From contig KN832569.1 in assembly GCA_000827205.1 (NCBI GenBank), positions 384,647-448,646 on the forward strand: 64,000 bases of DNA, read 5' to 3'. Positions 44,448-55,474 of the stretch are shown piece after piece. A program made the position numbers and the translations under genes. Source of the stretch: Plicaturopsis crispa FD-325 SS-3. Lineage: Eukaryota; Basidiomycota; Agaricomycetes; Amylocorticiales; Amylocorticiaceae. Positions within the stretch are counted from its first letter, which is position 1; every line of letters starts with the position of its first letter. The notes beneath the pieces were generated by a model, which was not told the DNA's origin, searched no databases, and saw only the letters and a list, made by a program, of their open reading frames with translations.

Positions 44448-46253
44448 CTACGCTGAATGCCGAGTATTGTCAAGTACAACCTCCAAGGCAGCATCTGAGG
44501 GTATTGTACCTCGGGGGATCTCGTCCGCCTCTCTTAGGCCCATCTCCCCCCTCAGATCCTCGTAAAAATCTCGAGTCATGCCCGCTTTCTCTCTGTCCTC
44601 GATGTTGAAAGGGCCTTTCAACTCACCACGCCACCCCTTCTTGACCTCCTCCCGGAACGCGCTGATGGGGTCGACCCCTTCTCGTTCGCACACCCATATA
44701 AACCACCGATGTCCTGACGTGACGTGGGTCACCTAGGGAGCCAGAACTTCAGGCGAAAAGGATCTCATTATGCAACCAATCACTTACCTCGTCGGCGTGT
44801 ATTACTTCGAGAGCGCTCACGCTGTCCGCGTCCCCTCCTTTGCGGAAGCGTTCGATCGTCGCCGGATTGATATCGAGTCCTCTCGCTTCGTGCACCAGAT
44901 GGATAATCGCCAGACGCGCTCGCAGGGATGTCGCCGTTGTGGAAGCAGATTCCCACAGCGAAGCGTGGACGGGGAAGCTTCCGTACGGTGTGCTCGGTGA
45001 AGTAGCTGATAGTCGCGAGACGAGTAAACTGAAGTGTTTGGACTCGTCGAGCGCCATCTTTGTGAAGTCGGAGAAGAAGGCGGGTGGGAGGTCTTTGTGT
45101 AGTGGACCGAATCGTGCCATGATGTCCCAACTAATGACGACCGATTGAAATGAGTCAAGTGCAGGCTGCAACGGTTGAAAAGACTGGCGAAACTTACGCC
45201 AGATCGATACTATGGGAAAGCATCAGGAAACAAGCCCAGATGATGCTCAGAGGAATGCAGACTCACGCCCATTGCTCGATATTGGCAAGTGCGTGTAACA
45301 TGACCGCCCGATTTTTGCGACTCCGCACCTTCCCTGGGTCCACCATATTTTTCATAAAATTCGCATCTCGGGGAGGTACATCCGGGGGAGTAGGCGCGTT
45401 GGACGATCGGTGACCGATGGAGCTGAGCTGTCCCGTTCTGAAGAGATGTACCGCATGGCGAGTGCGCTCAACTTTCAAAGTCGGATTTGACGTGTTGAGG
45501 ATAAGGACTGCCCATTCGATCAAAGTTTTTGGGGTATTTTGGGTCGGTACAATCGGCTCATCAATCGGAATGCCCACTGCTGCATCACCCGTGGAAATGG
45601 CAGCGACTTGCGGAGGTGGCGGATCCGCAAATTCTATAAGATTAAGAGTTTCATACTGTACCAAGTTAACAAGCAAACTGAATGATTCACCCACCTTCTG
45701 ATACTGGCCGCAATTCGACCAGACGCCACTGCGTTCCTCCTTCCGGGGCCTCCATCCAGACCTTGTAGACATCGTCTTCGGTATCGCGTCTGACTTCCAC
45801 TTGATATGTGCAGGCTTTCAAGCCGGTCTCGCTTTTGCCAGTGCGCAAATCGAAGTCGTACCTATGCCACGGGCATACAGCTACGACGCTCGTTTCACAC
45901 TCCTCAATTTCCGCGTGGGACATGTCGGCGCCTAGGTGCGGGCACGTTGCCTCCATAGCGTACAGCTGTCTGTGTAAAGGATTGCTTGACGCGGGGCTGC
46001 GATGACTGAGAGAAAGTTCCTCGAGTTGCGGTAGAGATTGAGGAGCTGGCTCGTCATACGCATGCTGCTCTAAGCCCGAAGCGAGACGGAAGAGTATGAG
46101 GGAGTGATATGTTCCCTCCCGCGAACGCAGAGTCAGGAAATATCGAAAGTGCGAAAGCAAGCTTTCGAACGGAGAAATTCTGACAAGTTACTGGCAACTA
46201 TAAGCTGTGTCACAAGAGTCCACGTAGTAGCTGACGCACTGTATGAAATGCAT
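44448..46253 (-). CDS. Rieske [2Fe-2S] - DUF455 (ferritin-like) fusion protein
   Basis: N-terminal Rieske domain: EATCPHLGADMSHAEIEE and VAVCPWHRYDFDLRTGK supply the two Cys-x-His / Cys-x2-His ligand pairs for a 2Fe-2S cluster. C-terminal DUF455 domain: TLIEWAVLILNTSNPTLKVE, VRSRKNRAVMLHALANIEQW, AIDLAWDIMARFG, MALDESKHFSLLVSRLSA, YGSFPVHASLWESA, HLVHEARGLDINPATIERF, then VTSGHRWFIWVCEREGVDP. The E...DESKH and HxxH-like residues would bind a di-metal site in a four-helix bundle. The fusion suggests an electron donor joined to a ferritin-like oxidase; the reaction is unknown. The start is inferred at 46253 (MHFIQ spliced to ISPFESLLSHF). A 12-nt exon (45198-45209) encodes the core of AIDLA. 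About 480 residues. Confidence 0.75.
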
Positions 46254-47390
46254 GGTGCTACGAGGGCTCGAGCTATGGAAACGCTTGAGCTGCGTTGCGT
46301 TTGACCACCGAACAGATGAATGAGATTGCAACGGAAATTTGCGCAAAGACAAACTTCCTATCGTTTCTGAAGCTATTCTCCGATACGGAATCGTATTCAT
46401 TCAACGAAACGCTGCATGTATGATCATGAACTCAGCTACTTCTCATATAAAAATATAAAAACAGGCAATGGGACTCACAAGCGTAAAGGTGACCGTCGCA
46501 AGACCGTCGGCGTAAGTTCAAGTAGATTTAGGGGCTATTACTGTAGATACATAAGTAGTGGGTAGCGGATATCGGAAGTATGCCTTAACCTCTGTCCATG
46601 TCCATCGTCTTCGTTCATCACCGACTTCGAATCGACGAGGCGCGATGACTTGGAGTATTGAACGCGGACATACTGGAGGCGTCAATACCTCTACGCAGTA
46701 TTCTTATGCCTTGAATTCCACACATTGACTGCGACCATGAGCTTGCGGCAATCGCAACATCTGAACTCACCAACTTGCAACCATAAATCTTCGAGCGGCA
46801 TTGAACAGCGCCCTCTCAATATCAATGCTGGCTTTCCCGGTATCACACCGACGGCGGGAAGATGCTCGTCGGATGGCACTACGGTCTTCCAGTGGCCTTA
46901 CATCTTGCAATTTGTAGTTCGTGAGTCTATGCCGGCAAGGACGCGACTTGTACCCTCTCACCCTCGTCACGGCGTCCCCCATAGGCCATGTTGCCCATTA
47001 TACACATACATCCATGCACTGCACCCCCCTTCAAATAGCTGTTCTCGCAGCTTTTAGCAAGCGTTTTCGGGCCATGGCTCGCTCACATCGCGGTAACAAC
47101 TTGCCTAGGTGCGAATCTTCGGGGCTAGTGCCGTAGCAATTCATTATCAGTACTTCATAGCCTCTTGGATGCTCGAATCCATACACCCACTAAGCGAACG
47201 AATGATTCTGGCCTTTGGAATGTCTTGAAGGTGTGATTTTGAATAACCCCGGAACCGATGGCGTGCTGATTAGCCTTATCAAGTCAGACATAAGTATTAA
47301 GATCTGCAAACATTGAGCAGCAAGTTACCCCACCCCCAGCTCACCCCACCTCAAATCATAGCCCTGCGTCGCTTTGATCGCTGTCTCAGT
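46254..47390. other. Divergent intergenic region
   Basis: This separates the Rieske-DUF455 gene (-) from the TauD gene (+). Short open frames show no recognisable protein; no RNA gene or repeat is seen. Confidence 0.45.
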
Positions 47391-48897
47391 ATGGTCGCCG
47401 CTCCCCCCTCCATCCTAGGCTCGCTCGCTGCATACGAAAACTACGACGAGACAACACACATCGGCACCCGCTTCCCCTCGAAATCTGTGCAGCTCTCCCA
47501 ATTTCTAGATGCACCCAACGCGGATGAGCTCATCAGGGATCTCGCGACCGCAGTGTCACACCGTGGTGTCGTGTTCTTCACCGATCAGGACATCACGATC
47601 GAGCAGCAGAAAGTCCTTGCGACGCGGATGGGCGAATTGACCGGGAGACCTGCGTCCAGCAAACTGCATAGGCATCCCATATCGCAAGAGACGTCGGAAC
47701 TCGGTGCAGAGACTTCGGTAATTTCTTCTAAGGGGTATGCATGTCCATATCTGGTTCATCGTGTAGCACGGGCTGACGGGACTCGTATGGTGCTTGCAGG
47801 GGTATTGCGCGTGCCGACCATCTTACAAACGTACGAGCTAGCAGAGGGTGGCACTCTGACATTACTTTCGAACCTGTTCCGTCCGACTATGCTGTGCGTT
47901 CCCTGAATATTATATCTTATCTACGGGCATTGACTGTTGTAATGACCCAGATTCTTAAAATGCACACCCTGCCGAAAGGTAGTTTTTCAGCTTGTCCTGT
48001 ACGATGAACGTGCTAATGCGAAATGTTTTCCCACCAGTCGGAGGTGACACCCTGGTAAGTAGCAGATCACGCTCTACCCTCTGTACCCGACTGACTTCGT
48101 TACCTTTTAGTGGGCAAGGTATTTCGCGTCCTCCACTTGTAGCCGCAAACCCTAAATTTACGGTCACATCGCAGTGGTTACGAAGCATACGATCGTCTCT
48201 CCCCCGCATACAAGAAGTTCCTCGAGGGACTGACCGCACTGCATAGCGGGGCATTTTTCGCGGAAGTAAGTGAAACAGTATATTCGCCCATACAGCTTAC
48301 TGACGTCTAAACTAGTATGCACGAAAGAATGGCCTTAAAATCTTAGACCCTCGTGGATCACCAGAAAATACCGGGGACGACCTGACTGCGGTCCAGTAAG
48401 CCATCGCTACTCCCACCTAGTAGCTGGAATCTCATGCAGCACCTGCAGTCCCGTCATTAGGACGCATCCTGTCACAGGCTACAAAACGCTATTTGTGAAT
48501 CGGACGTGAGTTGAGAGCATAATGACCCGCCGTGTTACTCAACCTGACGTCTCTGCAAAGGTTCACGAAGAAGATCCTCGAGTTGACACCGGATGAGTCG
48601 GACGACGTCCTGCAGTATCTTTCTCGCCACGTCTCGGAGAACCACGACCTTCAGGTGCGCTATCGCTGGAGCGTCAACGACGTCGCGCTCTGGGACAACC
48701 GGGCGACATTTCACACTGCAACGTGCGTCATTTCCATACATTCACGGTGTATTTCACTAACAGCGTGTTTGGCGGCCTCTAGAAATGACTACTTCAACGA
48801 TCTTCGCCAGGGAAACCGCGTCGTTGGCATTGGCGAGCGGCCTTACTTCGACCCTGAGTCAAAGTCCCGCCGAGAAGTACTCTCTTTGGAGGCGTAG
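47391..48897 (+). CDS. TauD/TfdA-family 2-oxoglutarate dioxygenase (Jlp1-like)
   Basis: Such enzymes oxidise small substrates such as sulphonates using Fe(II) and 2-oxoglutarate. The start MVAAPPSILGSLAAYENYDE leads to FPSKSVQLSQFLDAPNADEL, HRGVVFFTDQDITIEQQKVL and ISQETSELGAETSVISSKG. Splicing (donor within aaggg|gtatgc, acceptor cttgcag) gives GIARADHLTNVRASRGWHSD then ITFEPVPSDYA, with the iron-binding HxD in WHSD. Next come ILKMHTLPK, VGGDTLWASGYEAYDRLSPA, FLEGLTALHSGAFFAE, PVIRTHPVTGYKTLFVNRTF (distal His in RTHPVTG), VNDVALWDNRATFHTAT (Arg for 2-oxoglutarate) and NDYFNDLRQGNRVVGIGERP. At least nine short introns; the frame holds throughout and ends VLSLEA. About 370 residues, normal for the family. 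Confidence 0.85.
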
Positions 48898-49217
48898 GAT
48901 GTCATTTCGTTGAGATGGGAGTTGTTTAGGAGGGTTTTAGTATCGCTGTATATTCCTAGTATACCCGTGGTGCAAAGCAAATGTACATGTACTTACACTG
49001 ATAGAATTCTTTCGCCGCCGTGATATATTGCATGCGCGTTTGAGCTTTGGATGGGAGATCTTTTGAGTGAGAGCTTCTACTTACATCCTCCCGTTGCGGT
49101 ATTCCCCACTCAGGCTCCACAATCAGCAGTATGTAGTAGTGTAAATGTTTATTATTGAATTTGTAATAAATAGAGGAACGTATATACGCAGAAGGCATTA
49201 CTTTTGATACAACACTA
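48898..49217. other. Intergenic between converging genes
   Basis: A/T-rich 3' flanks of the TauD and transporter genes; nothing else recognised. Confidence 0.45.
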
Positions 49218-51143
49218 TCATATCGCATTTGAAGCACAGGTGAACGGGCTTCCGACTTTACCCAAATTATACGAGTCGATAATCGACTGTACCGATACCT
49301 GTTGGTTTGTAGTACCGTCAGCAGCCATAGCTGTGACCCAGAAGCAGAAAAGCTCACGTAGGTGCCCGCCCCGAGGATGTATATCCCGAGCACTATCAGG
49401 AAGTAGTTCGCCAGGGTTTCTGCACTGCGCCACGGGCCACTCCACCGCGTTGCACGGGGGTACAGCGTGAGGTAAGCCATGCCCCAGAATATGAAGCCGA
49501 ACCAGCTGTCTGCGAATCCGAATATCCCGTTAGCCCCAGCCAAGCCGCTTACATTGCAGGGTGGATATACGCACCGAAGACAGAGCTCATGAGACTGAGC
49601 ATGTCGGAGAAGAAGGGAATGACTTCGGCGATCACGAATGCGAGGATCCACGTACAGCCCACGATTGCTGCCCATGTCGCCCATGCGGTCGCGGTGTTAG
49701 AGTACCGGTGGTGCGAGGTGCGGAAGATGCGGAAGAAAATGAAGCGGGATGTTACCGACTGAGAGCATGTCAGCATGAATAGGACGGGGACTTGAAGGGA
49801 GGGGGGGCGAGATCTTACAGAATATAGGGCTCCCAGGAAAATGATCGTAGGTATCGCAAACGAGAACGCGATTTTTTTGTATTCTTCCGTCAAGGATCCA
49901 AAGGCGGGCGCAACCATGTATTGGTTCCCTGTATAAAAGCTAGGAATGAGTCTTAGCCAATGTTTTACAATTGAAAGAAACCCACCAATCCAGTGGTACA
50001 TAAGTGCACCACACAGGGTAAAAGTGATCACTTCAGCGATTGTCACGGCCCACAAGGCCTTTGGGAAGTCTCTGGGATCCTTCATCTCAGCAATAAACTG
50101 GGGGTCACGAAGTGTCAGTGCGTTTCTGAGATTAAGACAAGACGTACTAACGGAGGGTAGTGTAATCTGTCCAACGAGCGTGTATGTGATATTGAGAAAT
50201 GCCGACATGCCTATGACAGATATTCACGCCGGATTTGAGAGTTGGACACATACTTCTACGTACCTGAGACATATGTTGTCCCTTTTACAGGGAATGCCGT
50301 GACAAGGGGCTCCTGACCGACGATATAACCGAATGGATGATCTTGTACCCCAGCGAATATCATGGCCAGCAAAACAGCTAACCCCATGGTAGCGGCACTG
50401 AAGGTCCCCAGGTAGCTCATCTTGTCGAGGGTCCGGGGGAGTGAGATGAGGAAGCAGATTATAGAAGCGACAACGCTGAACACAACAGTGCAGCGCGCAG
50501 ACCCTGATAGCGTATTCAGAAGCTCAGCACCGACCAAAACATGGAGAGCTTCGGGGGTGAAGTTAGCGCTGACCGTATTAACGGAATTTGTGGCCACCGC
50601 GGCGTACCTTGGATGAACGTGTTGTTCAAGATGAAGAACACCGAGGTGATGTTATATGCTAATTTTGAACCGCCGAATAGCATTTGCCCAATATCGCAGA
50701 CGTCCCGTATTTCAGGGTACTTCAGGCAGAAGCGCCATAGAACAAGTGAGGTATACAGCACAATTCCAGAGACAGCCAGCGTCACGATGATGCCGGGGAC
50801 CAGTCCCAGGACAGAAAAGGACTAGGAGAGGATGCTTCAGCTAGCGCCACGTCAAAAACGAGACCATGAAGACTCACCCAAGGAAACGACAGTATCGCGA
50901 GGCAGATGTACTCTGAGAATAACAAGGCTGCGGTCTATGGTATCCCGTGTAAGCATGCATACGCGAGAAATGTACGTGAGTTGGACTCACTTTCTGCCAT
51001 GAACATGTCTTGAATTTTATTTCGTGACTCTGTTCTTCAGCGACCAATGTCCCGAACGTGCTCTCATCGTCTGAGACAGAAATATCCCGAGACTTTACGT
51101 CGGCCACCTTTGCCAGGTGTTCCTTGGTGTCAAGCGCTGCCAT
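49218..51143 (-). CDS. Mtr-like amino acid transporter (Aa_trans family)
   Basis: A proton-coupled amino acid transporter of the SLC36/38-related Aa_trans family, resembling Neurospora Mtr. The start MAALDTKEHLAKVADVKSRD, cytosolic N-terminus ending IKFKTCSWQK, then TM1 TAALLFSEYICLAILSFPW, TM2 SFSVLGLVPGIIVTLAVSGI, GGSKLAYNITSVFFILNNTF, VVFSVVASIICFLISLPRTL, MSAFLNITYTLVGQITLPSF, AEMKDPRDFPKALWAVTIAE, KIAFSFAIPTIIFLGALYS, WAAIVGCTWILAFVIAEVIP and SLMSSVFGAYIHPAM. The last exons give GFIFWGMAYLTLYPRATRWS, LIVLGIYILGAGTY and, after an intron at about 49299-49359, VSVQSIIDSYNLGKVGSPFT with stop at 49218-49220. The motif IAEMKDPxDFPKAL is diagnostic. About 11 TM segments. Substrate likely neutral or aromatic amino acids by family analogy. 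Confidence 0.85.
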
Positions 51144-51796
51144 AACGGCGAAAATTCTAGTGGGAGGTGGAACGGCAAATGTCAGAATTTGATGTTCAAG
51201 TTATATGGTCGACGTCGTGCATGGGGGAAATAATCGACGTGCAGCATCGAGCGAACATGTTGATCAAAGATACACTGCCCAAAGACGGATTTCCTTGATC
51301 CCGAAGAGTAGAAAACATGGCCAATACAAGCACCGCAATGCCTTTAGCATGGTTATCACGCAATTTCGATTCCGAAATGGGATGAAGATGCGGAGGTTTG
51401 GCGGAGGTGCACCATTTCGGCGCCACCGTCACTGATGTCAATGATCGCGGTCTCGTATTCGAGGCCAGCGACATTAATTACGGGGGGCCCAAGGGAATTG
51501 CGTCAGTTTGAGGTACCGTGGCGCAATTTGAGCATGCGAGGCATGGACAGGTCCGTGCACGACGAGGAGCAGTCAATTTTTGCACTGACCATGGCGCGAC
51601 GACGGGATGGAGATGAGCTCGAGGACGACTCGGACGGACCACAAATGGACGACGTTCGAAAAAACAACTCATATATGAGTCATAGACATGTGCTGTACAC
51701 CGTATATCTAACGTACCTGTAAATGAGCAAGGACAGATCTGAATGCGTATCGACAACCAACCCGAGAACGAAGAAAAAAGACTTCCTGAGCGCATA
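51144..51796. other. Intergenic
   Basis: 5' flank of the transporter and 3' flank of the 51797 gene. No supported gene. Confidence 0.45.
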
Positions 51797-53947
51797 TCAA
51801 GCAGGCCGACGGGCCCCCACCGCCCGCAGATCCACGACCTTTCTCTGCCCGTTCATGTCCGCAGCACCAAACAGCGTCGGACTGCGCGCGCCACCCACGT
51901 CGCGGCCACTCCAGCTGCGTTCAACGATATCATCCACCTTCCTCAGCGCCCCCATGCGCGCCGTGTAGCGCTCCGCCGGCGTACCACGCGAATTGATAGA
52001 CGGCTGTGCGCTGACGGGCTGGACGGACTTTCTCGCCTGCGCCTTGGCACTCGATGATCCCGTCGCCCGCGCAAAGCTAGGCTCGCCCGACGCTGGAGTC
52101 CGCGTCGAAGGGCTTCCGCGGCGGGGAGGCGAAAGAGGCGACCCCTTCACATCTGCTGCTTTTGCATAGTGGGGGCGGTGCTGCGGCGGACTTTTCGCAG
52201 CTGCTGGGTATGGCAACGCTGGCGGTGGCTTCGAGGTCTTCAACTTCGTCGCGGAGCGCTTGGCACTGGTAGGCTGCTTCTTCGGATCCGGGCTTGCAAC
52301 CATGCTCGGGACTGAGCCTTGGGGAATGGTAGGCGTAAAAAAGAGCTTTGACTCTAGCGGGGGAGAAGTGATGCGCGGGGGGCTGCATGGGAGTGCCGCC
52401 ACGTATGATGGCGTATATGCCAGTTTGTTCGGGTACCGGTTGGCGGATGCACGCGGCTGTGGGCTTGGCGAGACGGGGCAGCGAGACGGGGGTGAGTAGG
52501 GGCGTTCCGGTGACCTCGACCTCGCTCTCCGCACCGGCAGCGGCGTGAACTTGTCCTCTTCAACCTCGTCCGCTCCATACGATTTCCATCCGATGTACTT
52601 TTCCTTAGAAGGGCTTCCCCAGAAACTCGAGCGATCAAGGCTCGGCAGTTGGCTCGGGTCCTCTGAGACCATGCGGAATCCACTCCCTGCGATCCATGCG
52701 GTGCTGGTGTTCTCCTTGCCAGCGCCCATGCGCGACGCCGGACGCGACGAGCTCGTGCGATCCGAGTGGCTACGCTCCGGTTTCCTGAGGTCGTCCGCGC
52801 ACAAGAATTGGCTTTCTTCTCCGTCCGCGTCCAGATCTACTGTCTTCAGATCATCTGCGTAACCGCCATCAAGACCTGGCATGGCGGCATACCGTGCACC
52901 CCCACCGGCACCGGCGCCCTGCAGCCGCTCGAGTATCCCCCGCCGAATGGATTTGTGCCGGAGACTCTCGTACGGCGTGCGCGCTCCGTCGTCGAGCTCC
53001 GTGCCATACATCGACAGCGCATCTGTCCTGCCACTGGCCTTTGTCCGCGTGGACACCCCGCGAGAGGGCGCCAGTGCCGAGCGGGGAGGGACCAAGAACG
53101 GATCCTCATCCTCAGCGGGCGCCGCGGGCCACGCAAAAGGGCTCTTACCGCGCGCTTTCTTGATAGAGCCCGTTGCAGTCGATAGCGCGCGGGAGAGCCA
53201 CAGGCTGCCGCCACCACCAGAGCCGGAATATGGCGCGCCGTGGGTTGAGTATTTGCTAGGGCTCCTGCCGACGTCCCCGTAGCCTTCAGTGAGCCCAGTC
53301 TTCTCGTCGGGGCCGACGAAAGCGAATGCGTCGCGGATGGTAGGGGGCTTGTACGGTGGACCGGGTTCCAGGATGTCTCCGCGATCCCTCGCACGACGCG
53401 AGGACAAGCAGCAGCAGCATGAGAATGCGGAGCGTGTGGTGACGGCGTAGAGGATGCAGACGGCGACGATACCCACCGTAATGCCTAGCAAGGAGAAGAG
53501 CGGGATTAGGAATACGAGTTTTATGGGGACGGGGCGCGCGAGCTTGCCGGTGCGGGTATATCCTGAAAAAGTGGCGGCGGGGGGTATGGCGGTCAGCTTA
53601 ATGAGAGACCGAGAGGCGGATGACGAGGCAGAGGATGACTGCGATGCGGATTGGGTCGGCGTCGCAGCGGGTCCAGATGAAGCCGGTCCAGAGACGGGCA
53701 TAGTGGCAGGTGAGGAAGCGGAGATAGATGCCGGGGGATTGCCACCTGGAGGGCCCCAATTGACGCTAGAAGTGAAAGGCGGCGCTGCTGCTGGTGGTGG
53801 TGGTTGGGGAGGCGCGGCAGGTGGGCCAGACGGCGCCGCCTGTCGGTCGTAGTACACATTATAGCGTGTCCGTGTAGTGGGTGTTGTTGTATTCACAGCT
53901 TGGCTGACTACGCTGGCCGCAAGGCCAACGAGTATGACCGCGCGCAT
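51797..53947 (-). CDS. Single-pass membrane protein with mucin-like ectodomain and long cytosolic tail
   Basis: One 716-codon exon. Residues 1-17 (MRAVILVGLAASVVSQAVNT) form a signal peptide. A short ectodomain follows, rich in P, S, T and A (PPQPPPPAAAPPFTSS; TPTQSASQSSSASSSAS), probably O-glycosylated. The TM segment IKLVFLIPLFSLLGITVGIV, continuing AVCILYAV, lies near residues 141-170, followed by a palmitoylation-type cysteine run AFSCCCCLSSRRARDRG. The remaining ~530 residues are cytosolic, basic and proline-rich, with many SP sites (SPSPQPRASANRYP; PLSPPRRGSPSTRT), and end with TARMGALRKVDDIVERSWSG, probably conserved. The layout resembles a cell-wall sensor-like protein but I do not recognise the family. 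The ATG directly follows the stop codon of the upstream gene in the same frame. Confidence 0.7.
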   Translation of the reverse strand: MRAVILVGLAASVVSQAVNTTTPTTRTRYNVYYDRQAAPSGPPAAPPQPPPPAAAPPFTSSVNWGPPGGNPPASISASSPATMPVSGPASSGPAATPTQSASQSSSASSSASRSLIKLTAIPPAATFSGYTRTGKLARPVPIKLVFLIPLFSLLGITVGIVAVCILYAVTTRSAFSCCCCLSSRRARDRGDILEPGPPYKPPTIRDAFAFVGPDEKTGLTEGYGDVGRSPSKYSTHGAPYSGSGGGGSLWLSRALSTATGSIKKARGKSPFAWPAAPAEDEDPFLVPPRSALAPSRGVSTRTKASGRTDALSMYGTELDDGARTPYESLRHKSIRRGILERLQGAGAGGGARYAAMPGLDGGYADDLKTVDLDADGEESQFLCADDLRKPERSHSDRTSSSRPASRMGAGKENTSTAWIAGSGFRMVSEDPSQLPSLDRSSFWGSPSKEKYIGWKSYGADEVEEDKFTPLPVRRARSRSPERPYSPPSRCPVSPSPQPRASANRYPNKLAYTPSYVAALPCSPPRITSPPLESKLFFTPTIPQGSVPSMVASPDPKKQPTSAKRSATKLKTSKPPPALPYPAAAKSPPQHRPHYAKAADVKGSPLSPPRRGSPSTRTPASGEPSFARATGSSSAKAQARKSVQPVSAQPSINSRGTPAERYTARMGALRKVDDIVERSWSGRDVGGARSPTLFGAADMNGQRKVVDLRAVGARRPA

Positions 53948-54634
53948 TTACTCCTCGCCTGCGCTAGGTAGGCAGATGACTTTGACGCGTGATTCCACGC
54001 ACAGCGCACTTAGATCGGACTGCGGGCGGTCGAGAGAGAGGCCGGCGGCTACGAAGGCCGACCGACGTATAACGTGAGAGGACGGAGAGTAGGCCGCTCC
54101 GGTGACTCCGCTACGGCGCGTTTTGCGCCAGAAAGTCGTGGGACGGACTGGGCACCGTTAGGGCTAGATCAATTTCTCACAAGAAGGCGACTCACAGACT
54201 GGTGGAGGCGGACGCGCGGGTTCGCCGGTTCGACTTGCAGCAAACGAGGTGGTCCTCCGTCTGTTGAATTTCGCGCGAGGAGGGGGACTGACCAGAAGAG
54301 ATGTATCGCTCTTACTAGCGAGATCGCTGATAGGATTGTCGTTGTACGGAGGTGCAGAAGATGGGCGCGGCGGTGGCTGGACGCGAGTCGCCTTGTAAGT
54401 GTTCCTCGGCGGCGACAAAAGTCCTGGGTCCCTTCTACGAACAGACGGTGATGCTGACGAGAGATCAGGAGGAGAATCCGGTGCTGACTCGAGTGTGACC
54501 ATGACTGGATGGCTGACATCGATATTCAAGTTTGGACTGCTACGACGACTGGCGAAGCTCAGGCTCAACGGCGACCGTGGCCGTGGTGGGGTATATAGCG
54601 GCGATGGCGAAACTAGAACGGTCAAATCAGACAT
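53948..54634 (-). CDS. Unknown short protein whose stop abuts the next gene's ATG
   Basis: The start MSDLTVLVSPSPLYTPPRPR begins a Ser/Pro-rich part (PDSPPDLSSASPSVRRRDPG; YNDNPISDLASKSDTSLLVS; RRRTTSFAASRTGEPARPPP). One intron with donor gtgagtcgcc and acceptor gtgcccag (about 54147-54194) keeps the frame and joins to FRPTTFWRKTRRSGVTGAAY, SPSSHVIRRSAFVAAGLSLD, RPQSDLSALCVESRVKVICL and PSAGEE. The last ~60 residues look like a folded conserved core. About 210 residues; no signal peptide or TM. The stop TAA is at 53948-53950 and the ATG of the membrane protein is at 53945-53947, with zero bases between and the same frame. Function unknown; the arrangement suggests co-transcription with the membrane protein. 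Confidence 0.65.
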
Positions 54635-55018
54635 TTAGTAGCGATAAACGAGCGACGATAGTTGAGGGCTAAAATGGCTGCAGCAGACTGAGAAATACGA
54701 GCACAAGGAGCGCTCGAGAGGGAAATTGGAAATATAAGAGTGCCCGAAGCGAGGACGTATAAGCGTTTTCGGGCAAATAGCCCCTGTGACCGTTCTGCGG
54801 CGTGGCGACACCGAGTCTGCCAGCTTGCTTCACTCGTTTACCATCCGTCTATACCCCAACTCTACATCGCGCCTATAACAAGTTGTCTGGACCTTCCTCA
54901 CCTGTGCACCCGAAATTGAAGCTAGGATTTGGTCTTCCGACGTATTGGAAATACTGCTTCTGAACGTCCAGCGGTCACGTCGCGAACACTACTCTAGAGT
55001 CTAGACACATTGGTGAAA
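54635..55018. other. Divergent promoter region
   Basis: This separates the minus-strand pair from SPC1 (+). No gene or repeat seen. Confidence 0.45.
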
Positions 55019-55474
55019 ATGGACCTCAGCTTTGTCCATGAAGCACTCGAGGGCAAAATTGTACGTCCTCTTACTCTTCTATATCCAGTGCTTGCCTCAC
55101 ACTATCCAGGACTTCGAGGGCCAGCAGCTTGTTGACCAAATAGCCCGCAATGGGCTCATCGGTATCACCGTGCGTGCTATGTGTTGCAATCACCCCTACT
55201 CCGTGCCGAACAAAGTATTATACGCGTAGGCAACCTCGTTTCTGACCGGTTTCGCACTGCAATCGCTCAGAGTCGCTTTTGGCGTGCTGGGGCTGGGATT
55301 CGTCGTGATTTTGGTAGTAAGTGCACCATCCAATAACCAGCGGTAAAGACTTCTCAACGTAGTTTGTTGAACTTTGTCCCTTAGGCCGTCGTACCCCCGT
55401 GGTCGATATATAACAGCTCTCCTGTGCAATGGCTGCCGGCGATACCAACAGAGGAGAAGAAGAAGACCAAGTGA
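55019..55474 (+). CDS. SPC1: Signal peptidase complex subunit 1
   Basis: A small non-catalytic subunit of the ER signal peptidase, which helps define which membrane segments are cleaved. Four exons, each too short to stand out alone: MDLSFVHEALEGKI; DFEGQQLVDQIARNGLIGIT; ATSFLTGFALQSLRVAFGVL with GLGFVVILV; and AVVPPWSIYNSSPVQWLPAI, ending PTEEKKKTK. Introns run from gtacgtcc to tatccag, gtgcgtgc to acgcgtag and gtaagtgc to cccttag; all keep the frame. DFEGQ, two hydrophobic spans forming a hairpin, and VVPPWP-like VVPPWS with QWLP are the family pattern. About 90 residues, the usual length. TGA at 55472-55474. The lysine-rich C-terminus faces the cytosol, as in relatives. Confidence 0.88.
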
